Counted from the stretch's first letter, positions 17,041 to 26,363 are shown. The stretch: DNA of 64,000 nucleotides from Estrella lausannensis (GCF_900000175.1 NZ_CWGJ01000025.1:356464-420463); one strand, 5' to 3'. Numbers and translations are program-made. The notes: a model not told the origin generated them from the letters alone.

Positions 17041-19061
17041 GTAAGAAAAGTAAAGAGCCGGTAACGTTTTTGGAGCGAAGGCGCCTTGCGCTTCTCGCGA
17101 TGGCTTTGGTCGGACTCTTTGCGCTTTTGCTCACGCAATTTTATCGTTTGCAGATCATTCAGGGTGACTATTGGGAGAAACGGGGGGAGCGCCAGCATTT
17201 TTTTATCGTCACCGAGCCCTTCTTGAGGGGGCGTTTTTTTTCCAATCCTACGGTCAAAAGAGGCCATCCTGAATCGCCTAAGGCCTTTGTTGCCGATATC
17301 CGGATGTTCCATCTGTTTGCCGATCCCCTTTCCATCGAGGAGAAAAATCACGTCAAAATAGTTGAGGCGTTAAATGAGATCCTCTCTTTAAATGGACCCG
17401 AGATGGAGAAATTGGCCGACCAGCTGCTTGCGAAAAGCAGAAGCCGCACTCTGGCGATGTGGCTTCCCAAGGAGAAAAAAGACGAGATCGAGAAGTGGTG
17501 GCGGCCGTTTGCGAAAAAAAACAAGATTCCCTCCAACGCTCTTTTCTTTGTGACCGACTATAAACGCTCCTATCCTTTCGGAAAAATGTTGGGTCAGGTT
17601 CTGCACACCATTCAGGAGAGAAAGGACGAAACGACCAAGCAGGCAGTCCCGACAGGGGGGCTTGAACTTTGTTTAAACTCTTACCTGAAGGGGTGTCAGG
17701 GCAAGAGAATTATGATGCGCTCACCCAGGCACTCCTTTGAGATGGGCGAAGTGGTTAAACCTCCGATCCACGGCGCCGATGTCTTTTTGACCATCAACCA
17801 CTGCCTCCAGGCCATCTGTGAAGAGGAGATCGAAGCCGGGGTTAAGGCGTGCGGAGCTAAATATGGCTGGGCGGCGATGATGGAGCCGCGTACCGGAGAG
17901 GTGCTGGCTATCGCTCAATATCCTTTTTTCTATCCTGACGACTACTCCCGTTTTTTTAAGGATTCCTCGATCGCAGAGACTACCAAAGTGAAACCTCTCA
18001 CGGATGCCCAAGAACCTGGTTCTGTGATGAAGCCGGTCACCTGCGCGATTGCCCTCATGGCCAATGAGGAGATGAAAAAAAGAGGGGAGCCGCCTCTTTT
18101 CACACCTGAGGAGATGATCGCGACTGCCAGTGGAGCCTTCCCCGGAAGAAGCAAGCCGATTAAAGATACCAAGTCCCATAAACTGATGAATATGGATATG
18201 GCTTTGCAAAAGTCCTCTAACATCTATATGGGAAGAATTATTCACCGGGTGATTCTTAAGCTCGGAGACCAGTGGTATAGAAAAGCTCTCGCTGATTCAT
18301 TTGGCTTTGGCAGAAGGACTTTCCTGGAGCTTCCTGCCGAAAGTCCGGGAGTTTTGCCCACCCCCGGTAAAATGCACCCGAACGGCAAGCTTGAGTGGTC
18401 TGTACCCACGCCCTTTTCTTTGGCAATCGGACATAACTTGCAGGTCAACAGCTTTCAACTTCTGCGGGCGATCTCGGTCTTTGCCAATCGTGGATTCTTA
18501 GTCGAACCTACCTTGATCAGAAAAATTGTCAGGACAAATCCCGATGGAAGTGAAGAGTTGATCTTGGATAATACCGATCCTGAGAGGATATCGAAATTTA
18601 AACGTGTTATTTCCAAGGAGATAGCTGAAAGAGTGGTCCGCGGGATGAAATTTGTCACTAAGCCCGGAGGAGGCGGATTTCGCGGGGAAGTCTATGGGTA
18701 CACCGAAGCCGGTAAGACCGGAACAGCCAACAAAATTGTAGGCGGACAGTATTCGAAGAAGAATTATATCTCCACTTTCATTGGGTTCACTCCCGTTGTC
18801 AAGCCTGCTTTTGTCTTATTGGTCACAATGGACGAGCCTGATATTACTTATAAACCGGGAGTGGGCCACACCTATTATTCGGGTATCTGCACAGCTCCGG
18901 TGTTCAGCAAAATAGCCACACGGGCGCTTGAGTATATGGGTGTGGAGCCAGATGACCCTTACGGCTATCCTCCGAAAGACCCAAGGTATGATGAGAAGAA
19001 AGCCGATTGGATAGGCGAAACCAAAAAGTTGCAAGAAATCAGCCAAAAGTGGAATAACTGA
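17037..19061 (+). CDS. ftsI: Penicillin-binding protein 3, septal transpeptidase
   Basis: 674-residue class B PBP. GTG start overlaps the ftsL stop. One membrane anchor (LALLAMALVGLFALLLTQF) is followed by the pedestal region and the transpeptidase domain with all three motifs: S329-V-M-K332, S393-S-N395 and K560-T-G562. It is longer than most FtsI, with extra sequence between the anchor and the pedestal (residues 60-200, many Lys/Arg). It cross-links septal peptidoglycan in the periplasm with FtsL and FtsW partners. Chlamydiae build only a transient division ring and rely on this enzyme. Confidence 0.95.
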   Translation: MSKKSKEPVTFLERRRLALLAMALVGLFALLLTQFYRLQIIQGDYWEKRGERQHFFIVTEPFLRGRFFSNPTVKRGHPESPKAFVADIRMFHLFADPLSIEEKNHVKIVEALNEILSLNGPEMEKLADQLLAKSRSRTLAMWLPKEKKDEIEKWWRPFAKKNKIPSNALFFVTDYKRSYPFGKMLGQVLHTIQERKDETTKQAVPTGGLELCLNSYLKGCQGKRIMMRSPRHSFEMGEVVKPPIHGADVFLTINHCLQAICEEEIEAGVKACGAKYGWAAMMEPRTGEVLAIAQYPFFYPDDYSRFFKDSSIAETTKVKPLTDAQEPGSVMKPVTCAIALMANEEMKKRGEPPLFTPEEMIATASGAFPGRSKPIKDTKSHKLMNMDMALQKSSNIYMGRIIHRVILKLGDQWYRKALADSFGFGRRTFLELPAESPGVLPTPGKMHPNGKLEWSVPTPFSLAIGHNLQVNSFQLLRAISVFANRGFLVEPTLIRKIVRTNPDGSEELILDNTDPERISKFKRVISKEIAERVVRGMKFVTKPGGGGFRGEVYGYTEAGKTGTANKIVGGQYSKKNYISTFIGFTPVVKPAFVLLVTMDEPDITYKPGVGHTYYSGICTAPVFSKIATRALEYMGVEPDDPYGYPPKDPRYDEKKADWIGETKKLQEISQKWNN

Positions 19062-19118
19062 TACAAAGAAACAATTTTAAAATTTGATTTCATAATCATC
19101 CGTCGTTAATTTTAATGA

Positions 19119-19150
19119 TATACCGAAAAATATCTAAAAATTTCGGTATA
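19119..19150. repeat. Family A repeat, 32-bp minimal hairpin
   Basis: TATACCGAAAAATATCTAAA followed by AATTTCGGTATA, essentially only the terminal repeats of family A. It sits between ftsI and murE, 29 bp before the murE start, and could attenuate transcription within the operon. Confidence 0.6.
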
Positions 19151-19178
19151 TTAGAGTGAATAGAGCCAATAGAGTGAT

Positions 19179-20675
19179 ATGAAGCTGAAAAAACTTCTCA
19201 AAGATATTAAAGGGATCGAGATCCGGGGCCCTAAAGAAATCGAGATTTCTGGCGTTTGCGCCAACTCCAAATATGTTGCGCCGGGCAACCTCTTCATCGC
19301 AAGGAGAGGCAAAGACCATGACGGCGGAGACTTTATTCCCGAAGCGATCGCCTCCGGTGCCAAAGCGGTACTGACCGATCTTTATGATCCTGCCTATAAA
19401 GAGATAGCGCAGATTGTGTGTCACGATGTGAAGAAGGTAGAGGCAGAGCTGGCAGCGGCGTATTATGAGCTACCCTCCGATAAGCTCTATATGGTCGGCA
19501 TCACGGGCACTTCGGGGAAAACAACCGTTTCTTATCTAGTCAAACATCTCCTGGAGAAACTCGACGGCCCCGCGGGATTGATGGGAACTATCGAATATCA
19601 GATCGGGGAGATGCGCTATCCGGCGACGCACACAACGCCTGACGTGACACGAGTGCACAAGCTTCTAAAAGAGATGGTCGATCTCAAAATGCGCTCCTGT
19701 GTGATGGAAGTGACGTCGCACGCACTCGACCAAGGCCGCGTCGAGGGGGTTAATTTTGATACGGCGGTCTTCACTAACTTAAGCCCCGAGCACCTCGACT
19801 ACCATCCCGACATGGAAGCTTATGCCAAGGCAAAAGAGCGGCTGTTTCATATGCTCTCTCAAAAGCAGTCTAAAGAAAAGGCGTCGTTCGGCAAGAGTGC
19901 CATCATCAATGCCGACAGTCCCTGGTCATCGCATATGCTAGAGCGTTACCGCGGGCAAGTGCTAACGTATGGAGTTGAAAACCATGCCGATGTGCGTGCA
20001 GCAGGAATCAATTATTTCCCCGGGAAGACAGAGTTCAAGGCTGTTTTCCGGGGAATTTCCTGCCCTGTCTTCCTTCCCTTCAGTGGTAAGTTCAACGTCT
20101 ATAATTTCCTGGCGGCCCTCTCTGTAGGACTCTCAAGAGGGTTTTCCCTTGAAAGCAGCGTCAGGGTCTTGGAGAACCCTCCAAAAATTCCCGGCAGGCT
20201 GGAGTATATCGATAACAAGCTGGGTATCGTGTGCCTTGTCGACTACGCTCACAAGCCCGATGCCCTGGAAAACGTCCTTAAAACCTTAAGCGACATCAAG
20301 ACGGGTAAGGTGATCACAGTCTTTGGCTGCGGCGGGGGGGGGGGGGGGCACAAGCGGCCGCTCATGGCCCGAGCTGCCGAGATGTATAGTGACAAAGTGG
20401 TCGTCACCACCGACAACCCGCGCTCTGAGGATCCATTGGCAATTATTGAAGCGATCAAAAGAGGATTTTCCGGCAAGAGGCCTGTTGCCGTCGAGCCTGA
20501 CAGAAAAAAAGCCATCGCTCACGCGATTGAAGAAGCAAAAGAAGGGGATATTGTTTTGATAGCCGGCAAAGGACATGAAGCTTCTCAGATATTCCACAAT
20601 AAAACAGTCCCTTTCGATGACCGCAAGGAAGCCAAAGAGTGCCTCGATCTCAAAGAGAGCGTGAGATGCCGTTAA
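19179..20675 (+). CDS. murE: UDP-MurNAc-tripeptide ligase MurE, with a 15-G run in a conserved motif
   Basis: 498 residues, full length. The N-terminal UDP-binding domain is followed by the P-loop GITGTSGKTTVSYL with Lys114, the central ATPase motifs (TPDVTRV, CVMEVTSHALDQGRV, NLSPEHLDYH) and the C-terminal DNPRSEDP meso-diaminopimelate recognition motif. It adds meso-DAP to UDP-MurNAc-L-Ala-D-Glu. The segment that normally reads GCGGDRDxGKRP is here GCG followed by five GGG-coded glycines, then HKRP (residues 383-394). It is encoded by an uninterrupted run of 15 G at 20334-20348. Motif length is kept but the charged DRD is lost. Either the run is a hypermutable site in a core gene or it reflects a sequencing/assembly problem. 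Confidence 0.94.
   Translation: MKLKKLLKDIKGIEIRGPKEIEISGVCANSKYVAPGNLFIARRGKDHDGGDFIPEAIASGAKAVLTDLYDPAYKEIAQIVCHDVKKVEAELAAAYYELPSDKLYMVGITGTSGKTTVSYLVKHLLEKLDGPAGLMGTIEYQIGEMRYPATHTTPDVTRVHKLLKEMVDLKMRSCVMEVTSHALDQGRVEGVNFDTAVFTNLSPEHLDYHPDMEAYAKAKERLFHMLSQKQSKEKASFGKSAIINADSPWSSHMLERYRGQVLTYGVENHADVRAAGINYFPGKTEFKAVFRGISCPVFLPFSGKFNVYNFLAALSVGLSRGFSLESSVRVLENPPKIPGRLEYIDNKLGIVCLVDYAHKPDALENVLKTLSDIKTGKVITVFGCGGGGGGHKRPLMARAAEMYSDKVVVTTDNPRSEDPLAIIEAIKRGFSGKRPVAVEPDRKKAIAHAIEEAKEGDIVLIAGKGHEASQIFHNKTVPFDDRKEAKECLDLKESVRCR
20334..20348. repeat. Homopolymer of 15 G inside murE
   Basis: Fifteen consecutive G bases, by far the longest homopolymer noticed in the window. Loss or gain of one base would truncate murE. 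Confidence 0.9.
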
Positions 20676-21466
20676 TCAACTGGGGAAGGCGCCTTCCCTT
20701 TCAACAGTGTTCTCATCGCCTTCTTTTCGTGGTGCTGATCCTTTTCTTAGCTTCATCGTGCGGGAAAACGCCCCAATACCGTTACTATGAGGAAGAACCC
20801 ACCCCCCCTCACAAAAAGCAGATCGCCGCGGTCCCCCCGAAAAAGGAGATTGCGCTGGCCGCTCCCGCGCCGATTGCAGTCCTTCCCAAAAAAATTGAGG
20901 CGACAGGCCCTCTGATCGTGATTGACCCGGGACACGGGGGAAAAGATAACGGCACCCAGTCACTTAAAACGCCGAAATATTACGAGAAAAACCTGACGCT
21001 CTCCACCTCGATCGCTTTGAATGAGTATTTAAAGCTGCTCGGATTTAAAACGGTGATGACCCGGGACAAAGACGAGTTTATCGAGCTTAAAGACCGCGCC
21101 TCCTTTGCCAATGAAAAAAGCCCGCTTCTGTTTGTTAGCGTTCATTTTAACTCCGCACCGAGCAAGGCAGCCGAAGGGGTTGAGGTATACTATTACAAAT
21201 CCGATACGGAAAAACTGAGAACCGATAAATCGAAGGTGCTCGCTTCTAAGGTTTTAGATGGGGTTCTTGCCTATACCAAGGCCAAGTCGCGCGGTGTCAA
21301 GCATGGCAACTACTTAGTGATCCGCGAGACGAATGTGCCCGCCATCATTGTGGAAGGGGGCTTTATGACTAATGACGATGAGATGCAGAAGATCCGGGAC
21401 GGCTCCTACCTGAAGAAGTTGGCATGGGGCATCGCGCAAGGGATCAAGAAGTTTGCCGCCCAGTAA
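20666..21466 (+). CDS. amiA: N-acetylmuramoyl-L-alanine amidase (Amidase_3)
   Basis: ATG 20666 overlaps the murE end and is preferred over the GTG at 20639 (266 residues). A hydrophobic leader (RLLFVVLILFLASSCG) ends in a lipobox-like ASSC, so a lipoprotein is likely. A Pro/Lys linker follows, then Amidase_3 from about residue 80: zinc ligands His90 (DPGHGG), Glu107 (YEKNL) and His160 (VSVHFNS), and catalytic Glu230 (VEGGFMTN). It cuts between MurNAc and L-Ala. In Chlamydia the orthologue, beside murE in the same order, remodels the division ring. No autoinhibitory helix is obvious. Last gene of the operon. Confidence 0.93.
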   Translation: MPLINWGRRLPFQQCSHRLLFVVLILFLASSCGKTPQYRYYEEEPTPPHKKQIAAVPPKKEIALAAPAPIAVLPKKIEATGPLIVIDPGHGGKDNGTQSLKTPKYYEKNLTLSTSIALNEYLKLLGFKTVMTRDKDEFIELKDRASFANEKSPLLFVSVHFNSAPSKAAEGVEVYYYKSDTEKLRTDKSKVLASKVLDGVLAYTKAKSRGVKHGNYLVIRETNVPAIIVEGGFMTNDDEMQKIRDGSYLKKLAWGIAQGIKKFAAQ

Positions 21467-21486
21467 GAGAGTGTCTTTTAAGGAAT

Positions 21487-21559
21487 TGTCCTCGGCGCGA
21501 CTTGAACGCGCGACCTGTTGCTTAGGAGGCAACCGCTCTATCCACTGAGCTACGAGAAC
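21487..21559 (-). tRNA. tRNA-Arg (anticodon CCT)
   Basis: 73 nt on the minus strand. Acceptor stem GTTCTCG/CGAGGAC pairs fully with one G-T, the anticodon stem GTTGC/GCAAC holds loop CTCCTAA, and the T arm contains GTTCAAGTC. CCA is not encoded. Confidence 0.95.
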
Positions 21560-21629
21560 GTGAAGAGATGATTCTAAGACAGCGCAAGTTTCTTCTCAAC
21601 ACCTTTCATTGGATAGAGCGGGCGAGCGA

Positions 21630-24212
21630 TCAGCTGAGTTTATCGATGTCGCTCTGCATCTTGGCGATCTCACTTTGAAGCGCGTCAATCTTGCTGTCTT
21701 GCTGTTTGATTTTCTGCTCGTAATCGGTGATTTTTTGGGAGGCGAACCTTTTTCCTTCCTCACTGCCTACGTCGTACAATTTTTTCTGGTTATTCCACTC
21801 CGCTTGCAGCACGGCTTTTTCTTTATTTAACTTAGTCATTTGGCCGGTTTTTGTTTTTACCTGTGCAGTTAGACTTTCCCGTTGATCCTTTCTATTACGA
21901 GCGGCGACAAAAGCTCCCATTTCGGGAGTAGAACTGAGTTTGTCGATATCGCTTTGCATCACCTTGATCTCATTTTGGAGCGCATTGATCTTGGAGTTTT
22001 GGTCGTTGATTTTTTGCTGGTAATCCGCCATTTTCTGAGAGGCGAACATTTTTCCGTCTTTACTGCCCGCATCGTACAATTTTTTCTGGTTATTCCACTC
22101 CGCTTGCAGCACAGCCTTTTCTTTATCTAACTTATCCAGTTGACCGGTTTTGGTTTTAACCTGCGCTTTCAAACTTTCCCATTTGTCTTCGCTCTTGCGT
22201 AATGCAACATCGGCCTCAAGCTGAGGACCTGAGCTGCCCAGGGGGACGAAGTGCTCCAGCACTGTTTGAGTAGCCGGATCATTGAACACATAATCTAAAG
22301 CTTTAAAGGTGAGCGCAAGGTCATCAGGCTCAAAATCGGTGAGATGAATCTCCCTCATCTCCCCCTCTTTCCAGCTTCCATCTTTAAATGCTGCTGTAAG
22401 TGATTTGAACTCAGGAGACTGAGTTACGTCGTGGTTGATTTTCCCTCCTGTTGTCAGATCTTTAAACAGATCTCTATCGATCATCTCTTTGGTGACATTA
22501 CTGTTTTGCAGCCTCTTTAGAACCTCTTTCTTGAGATCACCCTGATTTTTGATGGTGGCGTTGGGGAGTTCATTTAAGATCTCGTCCAGTACACGAGCAG
22601 ATTTACTTGCTCCGTTTTTGGCGATGGATCCAAAAATGCGAACCTTCGTGTCAGAGATTTCTAAAAATTTATTGTTAAATGCGTTTGCCATCTGTTCATA
22701 ATTGACATGGTTTTCATTTGTTAGTTTATCCATAGTCACCGCAGAACTAATCTTGGATGCATCCGGAACGGGTGAGCCCTGCGCTTCATAGTGTTTTTTG
22801 ACATGCTTTCTGACCGTCATCTCCCCCTCGGCTCTTTCCGAGTAGCCTTTTCCCTTGATTTGCTTGGCCGTATCAGTTCGGTCGCTGAAGTTTGTGGGCA
22901 CGGAGAATGACTCGGCTTTGCCGGTATTGACGTTAACAACGCGGATTTCGGCCTCTTCTTTAAATTGAATGGAGGTTAAGGATTTCATCTGTTGGACCAA
23001 ACCTGCATTATCTTGCGTGAATTTGCTTTTTGCGGCTTTTAACTCGCTGGAGTCTTCCTCTTTGATGGAGCACTCTTTCAGGGCTTCCCGGATCTGATTT
23101 CTTGAGCCCTTAGATCTAAGCTGCAGCTCTCTTTTTCCGATGTCTGCCTCGGTGTCTTGGATTGCATCCTTAAGATCTGACGCTTTTTTTGAACTCGGGT
23201 CAAGAGAGGATAGTTCCTCTTTCATCTCGTTGAGAGAAACCTTCATGTAGATCAGCGCACCAAGCTGACCTTTCAGGCCTCCGGCGCTGAGTTTTTGCTC
23301 AAAAGCATCTGCGACCCCTTTGACCATTTCGGCGTTGCCCGTGAGTGCTTTCATGGCCTTTAAGGTTGCCTCGTGCTCACTGCTGAAGCTTCTCTTGGCT
23401 GTCTTTTCAGGAAATGAGTCACCATTTTTGACAGTGGCCATGTCGATTATTGAGTGCATGGCGGCCTGGTGATCCTCTCCTTGCAGCTGTCCCTCAAGCT
23501 GAGCGATTTCCTGTCCGATTTGAGGCACATCTTTTTCTAGTTTCAAATACTCGGGATTGATCAGTACCTCGTTAAGCTGTCTTCTCAAATCCGACAATTT
23601 GGTGGGAGAGTCCTGCTTGGACATGCTATTTTTTATCTTAGATATCTGATCTTCAAACGCATCAAGTTTTTGCTTCATCTCGGAATGATTTGCTTTGAGT
23701 TCGCTAAGCTTACTTAATTGTTCACCAAGCCCGCCTTCAGCCATTTTCTCTTGAAAGGCGTTGTTTAACCGATTATTGGGAATTTCCAAGCTACGGTCAT
23801 GTGCTTCTGCGGATGTCGCTTTGACCAGGGTGCTGTCGGTTTTTCCTAAATTTTTAACGAAGCTCGTGACGTTGGAAGCGTATTTCTGGATTTTGCTTGC
23901 CGTTCGCCCTGGGCGGTCTGGCGAGCTAGTATCGGCACGGACGACTACCTTTCCCCCCTTTAATGATGCGTGGCGCAGCATGTTGACCTGGTCTTGCCCG
24001 AGGGTACTGCCATGTTCCTTCATGAATTTTTGCACTTGCTTAGGGGTACTGGCTAAATGTCGATTGGTCGTAAATTCCAAAGAACCGGATTCCCGGTTGA
24101 CTGAAACGTAAAGGCGCCCCTCGTGATTTGCCTGTTGCGTCGGTTGTCCTGCGGACGTTTCATGAAAGTTCTGTCCTTGAATCGGGCCTCCCTGCCCGGT
24201 AGGTACATGCAT
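21630..24212 (-). CDS. 860-residue coiled-coil orphan with a tandem C-terminal repeat
   Basis: ATG 24212 follows AAAGGGGAGG. The first 40 residues are Gly/Gln/His rich without hydrophobic core. Most of the rest is Lys/Glu/Gln/Leu-rich helix likely to form coiled coils (150-260, 300-380, 690-860). The last 200 residues are two copies of a 100-residue unit containing EKAVLQAEWNNQKKLYD, FASQK, and a closing MQSDIDKLS; the protein ends exactly at the end of the second unit. At DNA level the copies are nearly identical over long stretches, a recent duplication. No signal peptide or enzyme motif. Very AT-rich 5' flank (24213-24340). Unknown function; a secreted or structural protein is possible. 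Confidence 0.75.
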   Translation of the reverse strand: MHVPTGQGGPIQGQNFHETSAGQPTQQANHEGRLYVSVNRESGSLEFTTNRHLASTPKQVQKFMKEHGSTLGQDQVNMLRHASLKGGKVVVRADTSSPDRPGRTASKIQKYASNVTSFVKNLGKTDSTLVKATSAEAHDRSLEIPNNRLNNAFQEKMAEGGLGEQLSKLSELKANHSEMKQKLDAFEDQISKIKNSMSKQDSPTKLSDLRRQLNEVLINPEYLKLEKDVPQIGQEIAQLEGQLQGEDHQAAMHSIIDMATVKNGDSFPEKTAKRSFSSEHEATLKAMKALTGNAEMVKGVADAFEQKLSAGGLKGQLGALIYMKVSLNEMKEELSSLDPSSKKASDLKDAIQDTEADIGKRELQLRSKGSRNQIREALKECSIKEEDSSELKAAKSKFTQDNAGLVQQMKSLTSIQFKEEAEIRVVNVNTGKAESFSVPTNFSDRTDTAKQIKGKGYSERAEGEMTVRKHVKKHYEAQGSPVPDASKISSAVTMDKLTNENHVNYEQMANAFNNKFLEISDTKVRIFGSIAKNGASKSARVLDEILNELPNATIKNQGDLKKEVLKRLQNSNVTKEMIDRDLFKDLTTGGKINHDVTQSPEFKSLTAAFKDGSWKEGEMREIHLTDFEPDDLALTFKALDYVFNDPATQTVLEHFVPLGSSGPQLEADVALRKSEDKWESLKAQVKTKTGQLDKLDKEKAVLQAEWNNQKKLYDAGSKDGKMFASQKMADYQQKINDQNSKINALQNEIKVMQSDIDKLSSTPEMGAFVAARNRKDQRESLTAQVKTKTGQMTKLNKEKAVLQAEWNNQKKLYDVGSEEGKRFASQKITDYEQKIKQQDSKIDALQSEIAKMQSDIDKLS
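21636..22235. repeat. Two tandem 300-bp units inside the coiled-coil gene
   Basis: The 20-base string beginning TGGTTATTCCACTCC occurs at 21787 and 22087, exactly 300 bp apart, within much longer near-identical sequence. The unit is in frame (100 codons). Confidence 0.85.
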
Positions 24213-24349
24213 AAAAACCTCCCCTTTAGTAATCCTTTCTACTTCGTTTCTTAAATTATAACTTATAAATTAAATAAATGTATTTACAAAATCACAACGA
24301 TTTTAAATAATTAATTTACAAAATATTTAAATATCTGTTCTTTTTGTGA

Positions 24350-24513
24350 TATACCGAAACAACCTGAAGAATTGGTCTTTGGCTTCGTCGGGTTTACTTA
24401 AGAATTTTCGTTCTCACTCGCGCCTTGCCTCTCGGCAATGGTCGCTCGCTCCGGACAAAAATTCTTAAGGCCCTCCTGGCCAAATTTCCAATTCTTCAAG
24501 TTGTTTCGGTATA
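24350..24513. repeat. Family B palindromic MITE-like element, copy 1 (164 bp)
   Basis: Terminal inverted repeats TATACCGAAACAACCTGAAG and CTTCAAGTTGTTTCGGTATA, with inner complementary blocks around CTTAAGAATTTT. No ORF. It is the reverse orientation of the copy at 61046-61209; reading both in the same direction I count four mismatches over 164 bp. Confidence 0.85.
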
Positions 24514-24624
24514 GGCGATCGCCTCTTACAAATTTTAAGGCACTGGTATATGGTAGATTTTGACATGGTTCGCGGGCGACGAACCTGGAGAAGTGCAACA
24601 GTATTTTGAATAAGGGGATTTGGG

Positions 24625-26076
24625 ATGGAAAAAGCGGATATCGGATTGATCGGGTTGGCGGTGATGGGACAGAATCTGGTCTTGAATATGAACGATCACG
24701 GCTTTACGGTGGCTGTCTTTAACCGCACAGTCTCTAAAGTGGACGACTTTCTGCAAGGGCCGGCCAAAGGCACCCGCGTCATCGGCACCCATTCCATCGA
24801 AGAGTTTATTGCCACCTTAAAAAGACCGCGCCGGGTCATGTTGATGGTCAAAGCGGGGGATGCCGTCGATGAGTTTATTGAAGCGATCATTCCGCACTTA
24901 GAGCCGGGCGACATCATCATCGATGGCGGCAACAGCCTTTATACAGACACCTCAAGGCGTTGCGAGTATCTGAAAACGAAAAAGCTACTGTTTGTCGGCG
25001 CCGGCATATCGGGAGGAGAGGTGGGTGCCCGCCACGGACCATCCATCATGCCGGGAGGTCATAAGGAGGCGTGGCCGCACGTTAAACCGATCTTCACCGC
25101 GATCGCCGCTAAAGTCGAAAACAACGAAGCCTGTTGCGACTGGGTGGGAGATGCCGGCGCGGGCCACTACGTCAAGATGGTACACAACGGCATTGAATAC
25201 GGTGACATGCAGCTCATCTCGGAAGCCTACAGCCTCTTGAAAGAGGGTCTTGGTGTCTCCAATGAGGAGCTCGCCTCCATCTTCACTAACTGGAATAAAG
25301 AGGAGTTGGAGAGTTACCTGATCGAAATTACGAGCCACATCTTCCAGGTCAAAGATCCTGAAGGGGGTTTTTTAGTCGATAAGGTACTTGATGTTGCCGG
25401 CCAGAAGGGGACAGGCAAGTGGACTGTCATCAATGCTCTCGATCTCGGGCAGCCGCTCACCTTGATCGGCGAGGCGGTGTTCGCGAGGTGCTTGTCTGCT
25501 CTCAAAGACGAGAGGGTGCAAGCGTCCAAAGCTTATCCGATGGAGAAAAAAAAGGTGTCCGGAGATTTTCGCTCGTTTGCCGAATCTGTCAAACATGCTC
25601 TTTATGCCTCGAAAATCATCAGCTACGCTCAAGGGTTTATGCTGATGCGTGAGGCATCCAAAGCTTACGGCTGGCAGATCAATTTTGGCGCCATCGCCTT
25701 GATGTGGCGTGGAGGCTGCATCATCCGAAGCCGCTTTTTAGGAAAGATCAAAGAGGCGTTTGATAAAGATGCCAAGCTGTCCAATATTTTGCTCGATCCC
25801 TATTTCCAGGGAGAGGTCAAAAAGGCGGAGGCAGGTTGGCGCAAGACGGTGTCCGAGGCGGCCCTTTCGGGTATTGCAGCTCCTTGTTTCAGTTCCGCGC
25901 TGGCATTCTTCGACGGATTTAAATGCCAAAGGCTGCCGGCCAACTTGCTGCAAGCGCAGCGGGACTACTTCGGGGCGCACACTTATGAAAGAATAGACAG
26001 AAAAAGAGGCGAGTTTTTCCACACCGACTGGGCAGGAACGGGCGGCAAGGCCAGTTCATCGACCTATAACGCGTGA
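24625..26076 (+). CDS. gnd: 6-phosphogluconate dehydrogenase (decarboxylating)
   Basis: 483 residues, full length. It has an N-terminal Rossmann fold with IGLIGLAVMGQNLVLNM (GxAxxG) and NRT selecting NADP, followed by the family signatures FVGAGISGGEVGARHGPSIMPGG and MVHNGIEYGDMQLI. Catalytic Lys and Glu lie in HYVKMVHNGIEY. The C-terminal helical domain ends in TDWAGTGG. It oxidises 6-phosphogluconate to ribulose-5-phosphate and CO2, supplying NADPH. ATG 24625 follows AAGGGGAT. Single gene, preceded by a family B element. Chlamydial gnd and lepA are neighbours in C. trachomatis; here the uppS group lies between them. Confidence 0.97.
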   Translation: MEKADIGLIGLAVMGQNLVLNMNDHGFTVAVFNRTVSKVDDFLQGPAKGTRVIGTHSIEEFIATLKRPRRVMLMVKAGDAVDEFIEAIIPHLEPGDIIIDGGNSLYTDTSRRCEYLKTKKLLFVGAGISGGEVGARHGPSIMPGGHKEAWPHVKPIFTAIAAKVENNEACCDWVGDAGAGHYVKMVHNGIEYGDMQLISEAYSLLKEGLGVSNEELASIFTNWNKEELESYLIEITSHIFQVKDPEGGFLVDKVLDVAGQKGTGKWTVINALDLGQPLTLIGEAVFARCLSALKDERVQASKAYPMEKKKVSGDFRSFAESVKHALYASKIISYAQGFMLMREASKAYGWQINFGAIALMWRGGCIIRSRFLGKIKEAFDKDAKLSNILLDPYFQGEVKKAEAGWRKTVSEAALSGIAAPCFSSALAFFDGFKCQRLPANLLQAQRDYFGAHTYERIDRKRGEFFHTDWAGTGGKASSSTYNA

Positions 26077-26099
26077 GAAATTTTCGAAGGTAACTGAGG

Positions 26100-26363
26100 T
26101 TACTCTTTGGTTTCTAAGCTAATTTCGCTGTAGCCAAAGGGATTCAGCAGCATTTTTCCAATCGTGGTGGCCATGAACTTTTCCTTGAGACTCTCAAGCG
26201 GCGAGGCCGCTTGGGGTTTTCCTTGGAAAAGTTGCGCTGTGGCGATCACGGTGATCTTCTTTTCGCTCGGTTCCACGATTTTGGCGCACGAGGCGATAGC
26301 AGCCGGAAAAATAGACTGTAAAAAATGGGCGCTGCTTTTTTCTTGGAACTGTAAATTATCCAC
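26100..26363 (-). CDS. Small hypothetical protein (87 residues)
   Basis: GTG start at 26363, convergent with gnd. The sequence has ordered-protein character: a hydrophobic helix (FLQSIFPAAIASCAKI), a beta-like KKITVIATAQLF and a Gly/Leu-rich C-terminus (TTIGKMLLNPFGYSEISL). No family recognised. No good ribosome site, and the start codon lies inside a perfect DnaA box, so the true start or even the gene itself is uncertain. Confidence 0.4.
   Translation of the reverse strand: MDNLQFQEKSSAHFLQSIFPAAIASCAKIVEPSEKKITVIATAQLFQGKPQAASPLESLKEKFMATTIGKMLLNPFGYSEISLETKE

Noticed and set aside
20249..20597. Minus-strand frames across the poly-G tract
   Set aside because: Produce poly-Pro because of the homopolymer; shadows of murE.
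24350..24513. Remote CRISPR-like or tRNA-like structure because of strong palindromes
   Set aside because: No spacer array, and a near-identical inverted copy elsewhere with terminal repeats indicates a mobile repeat.
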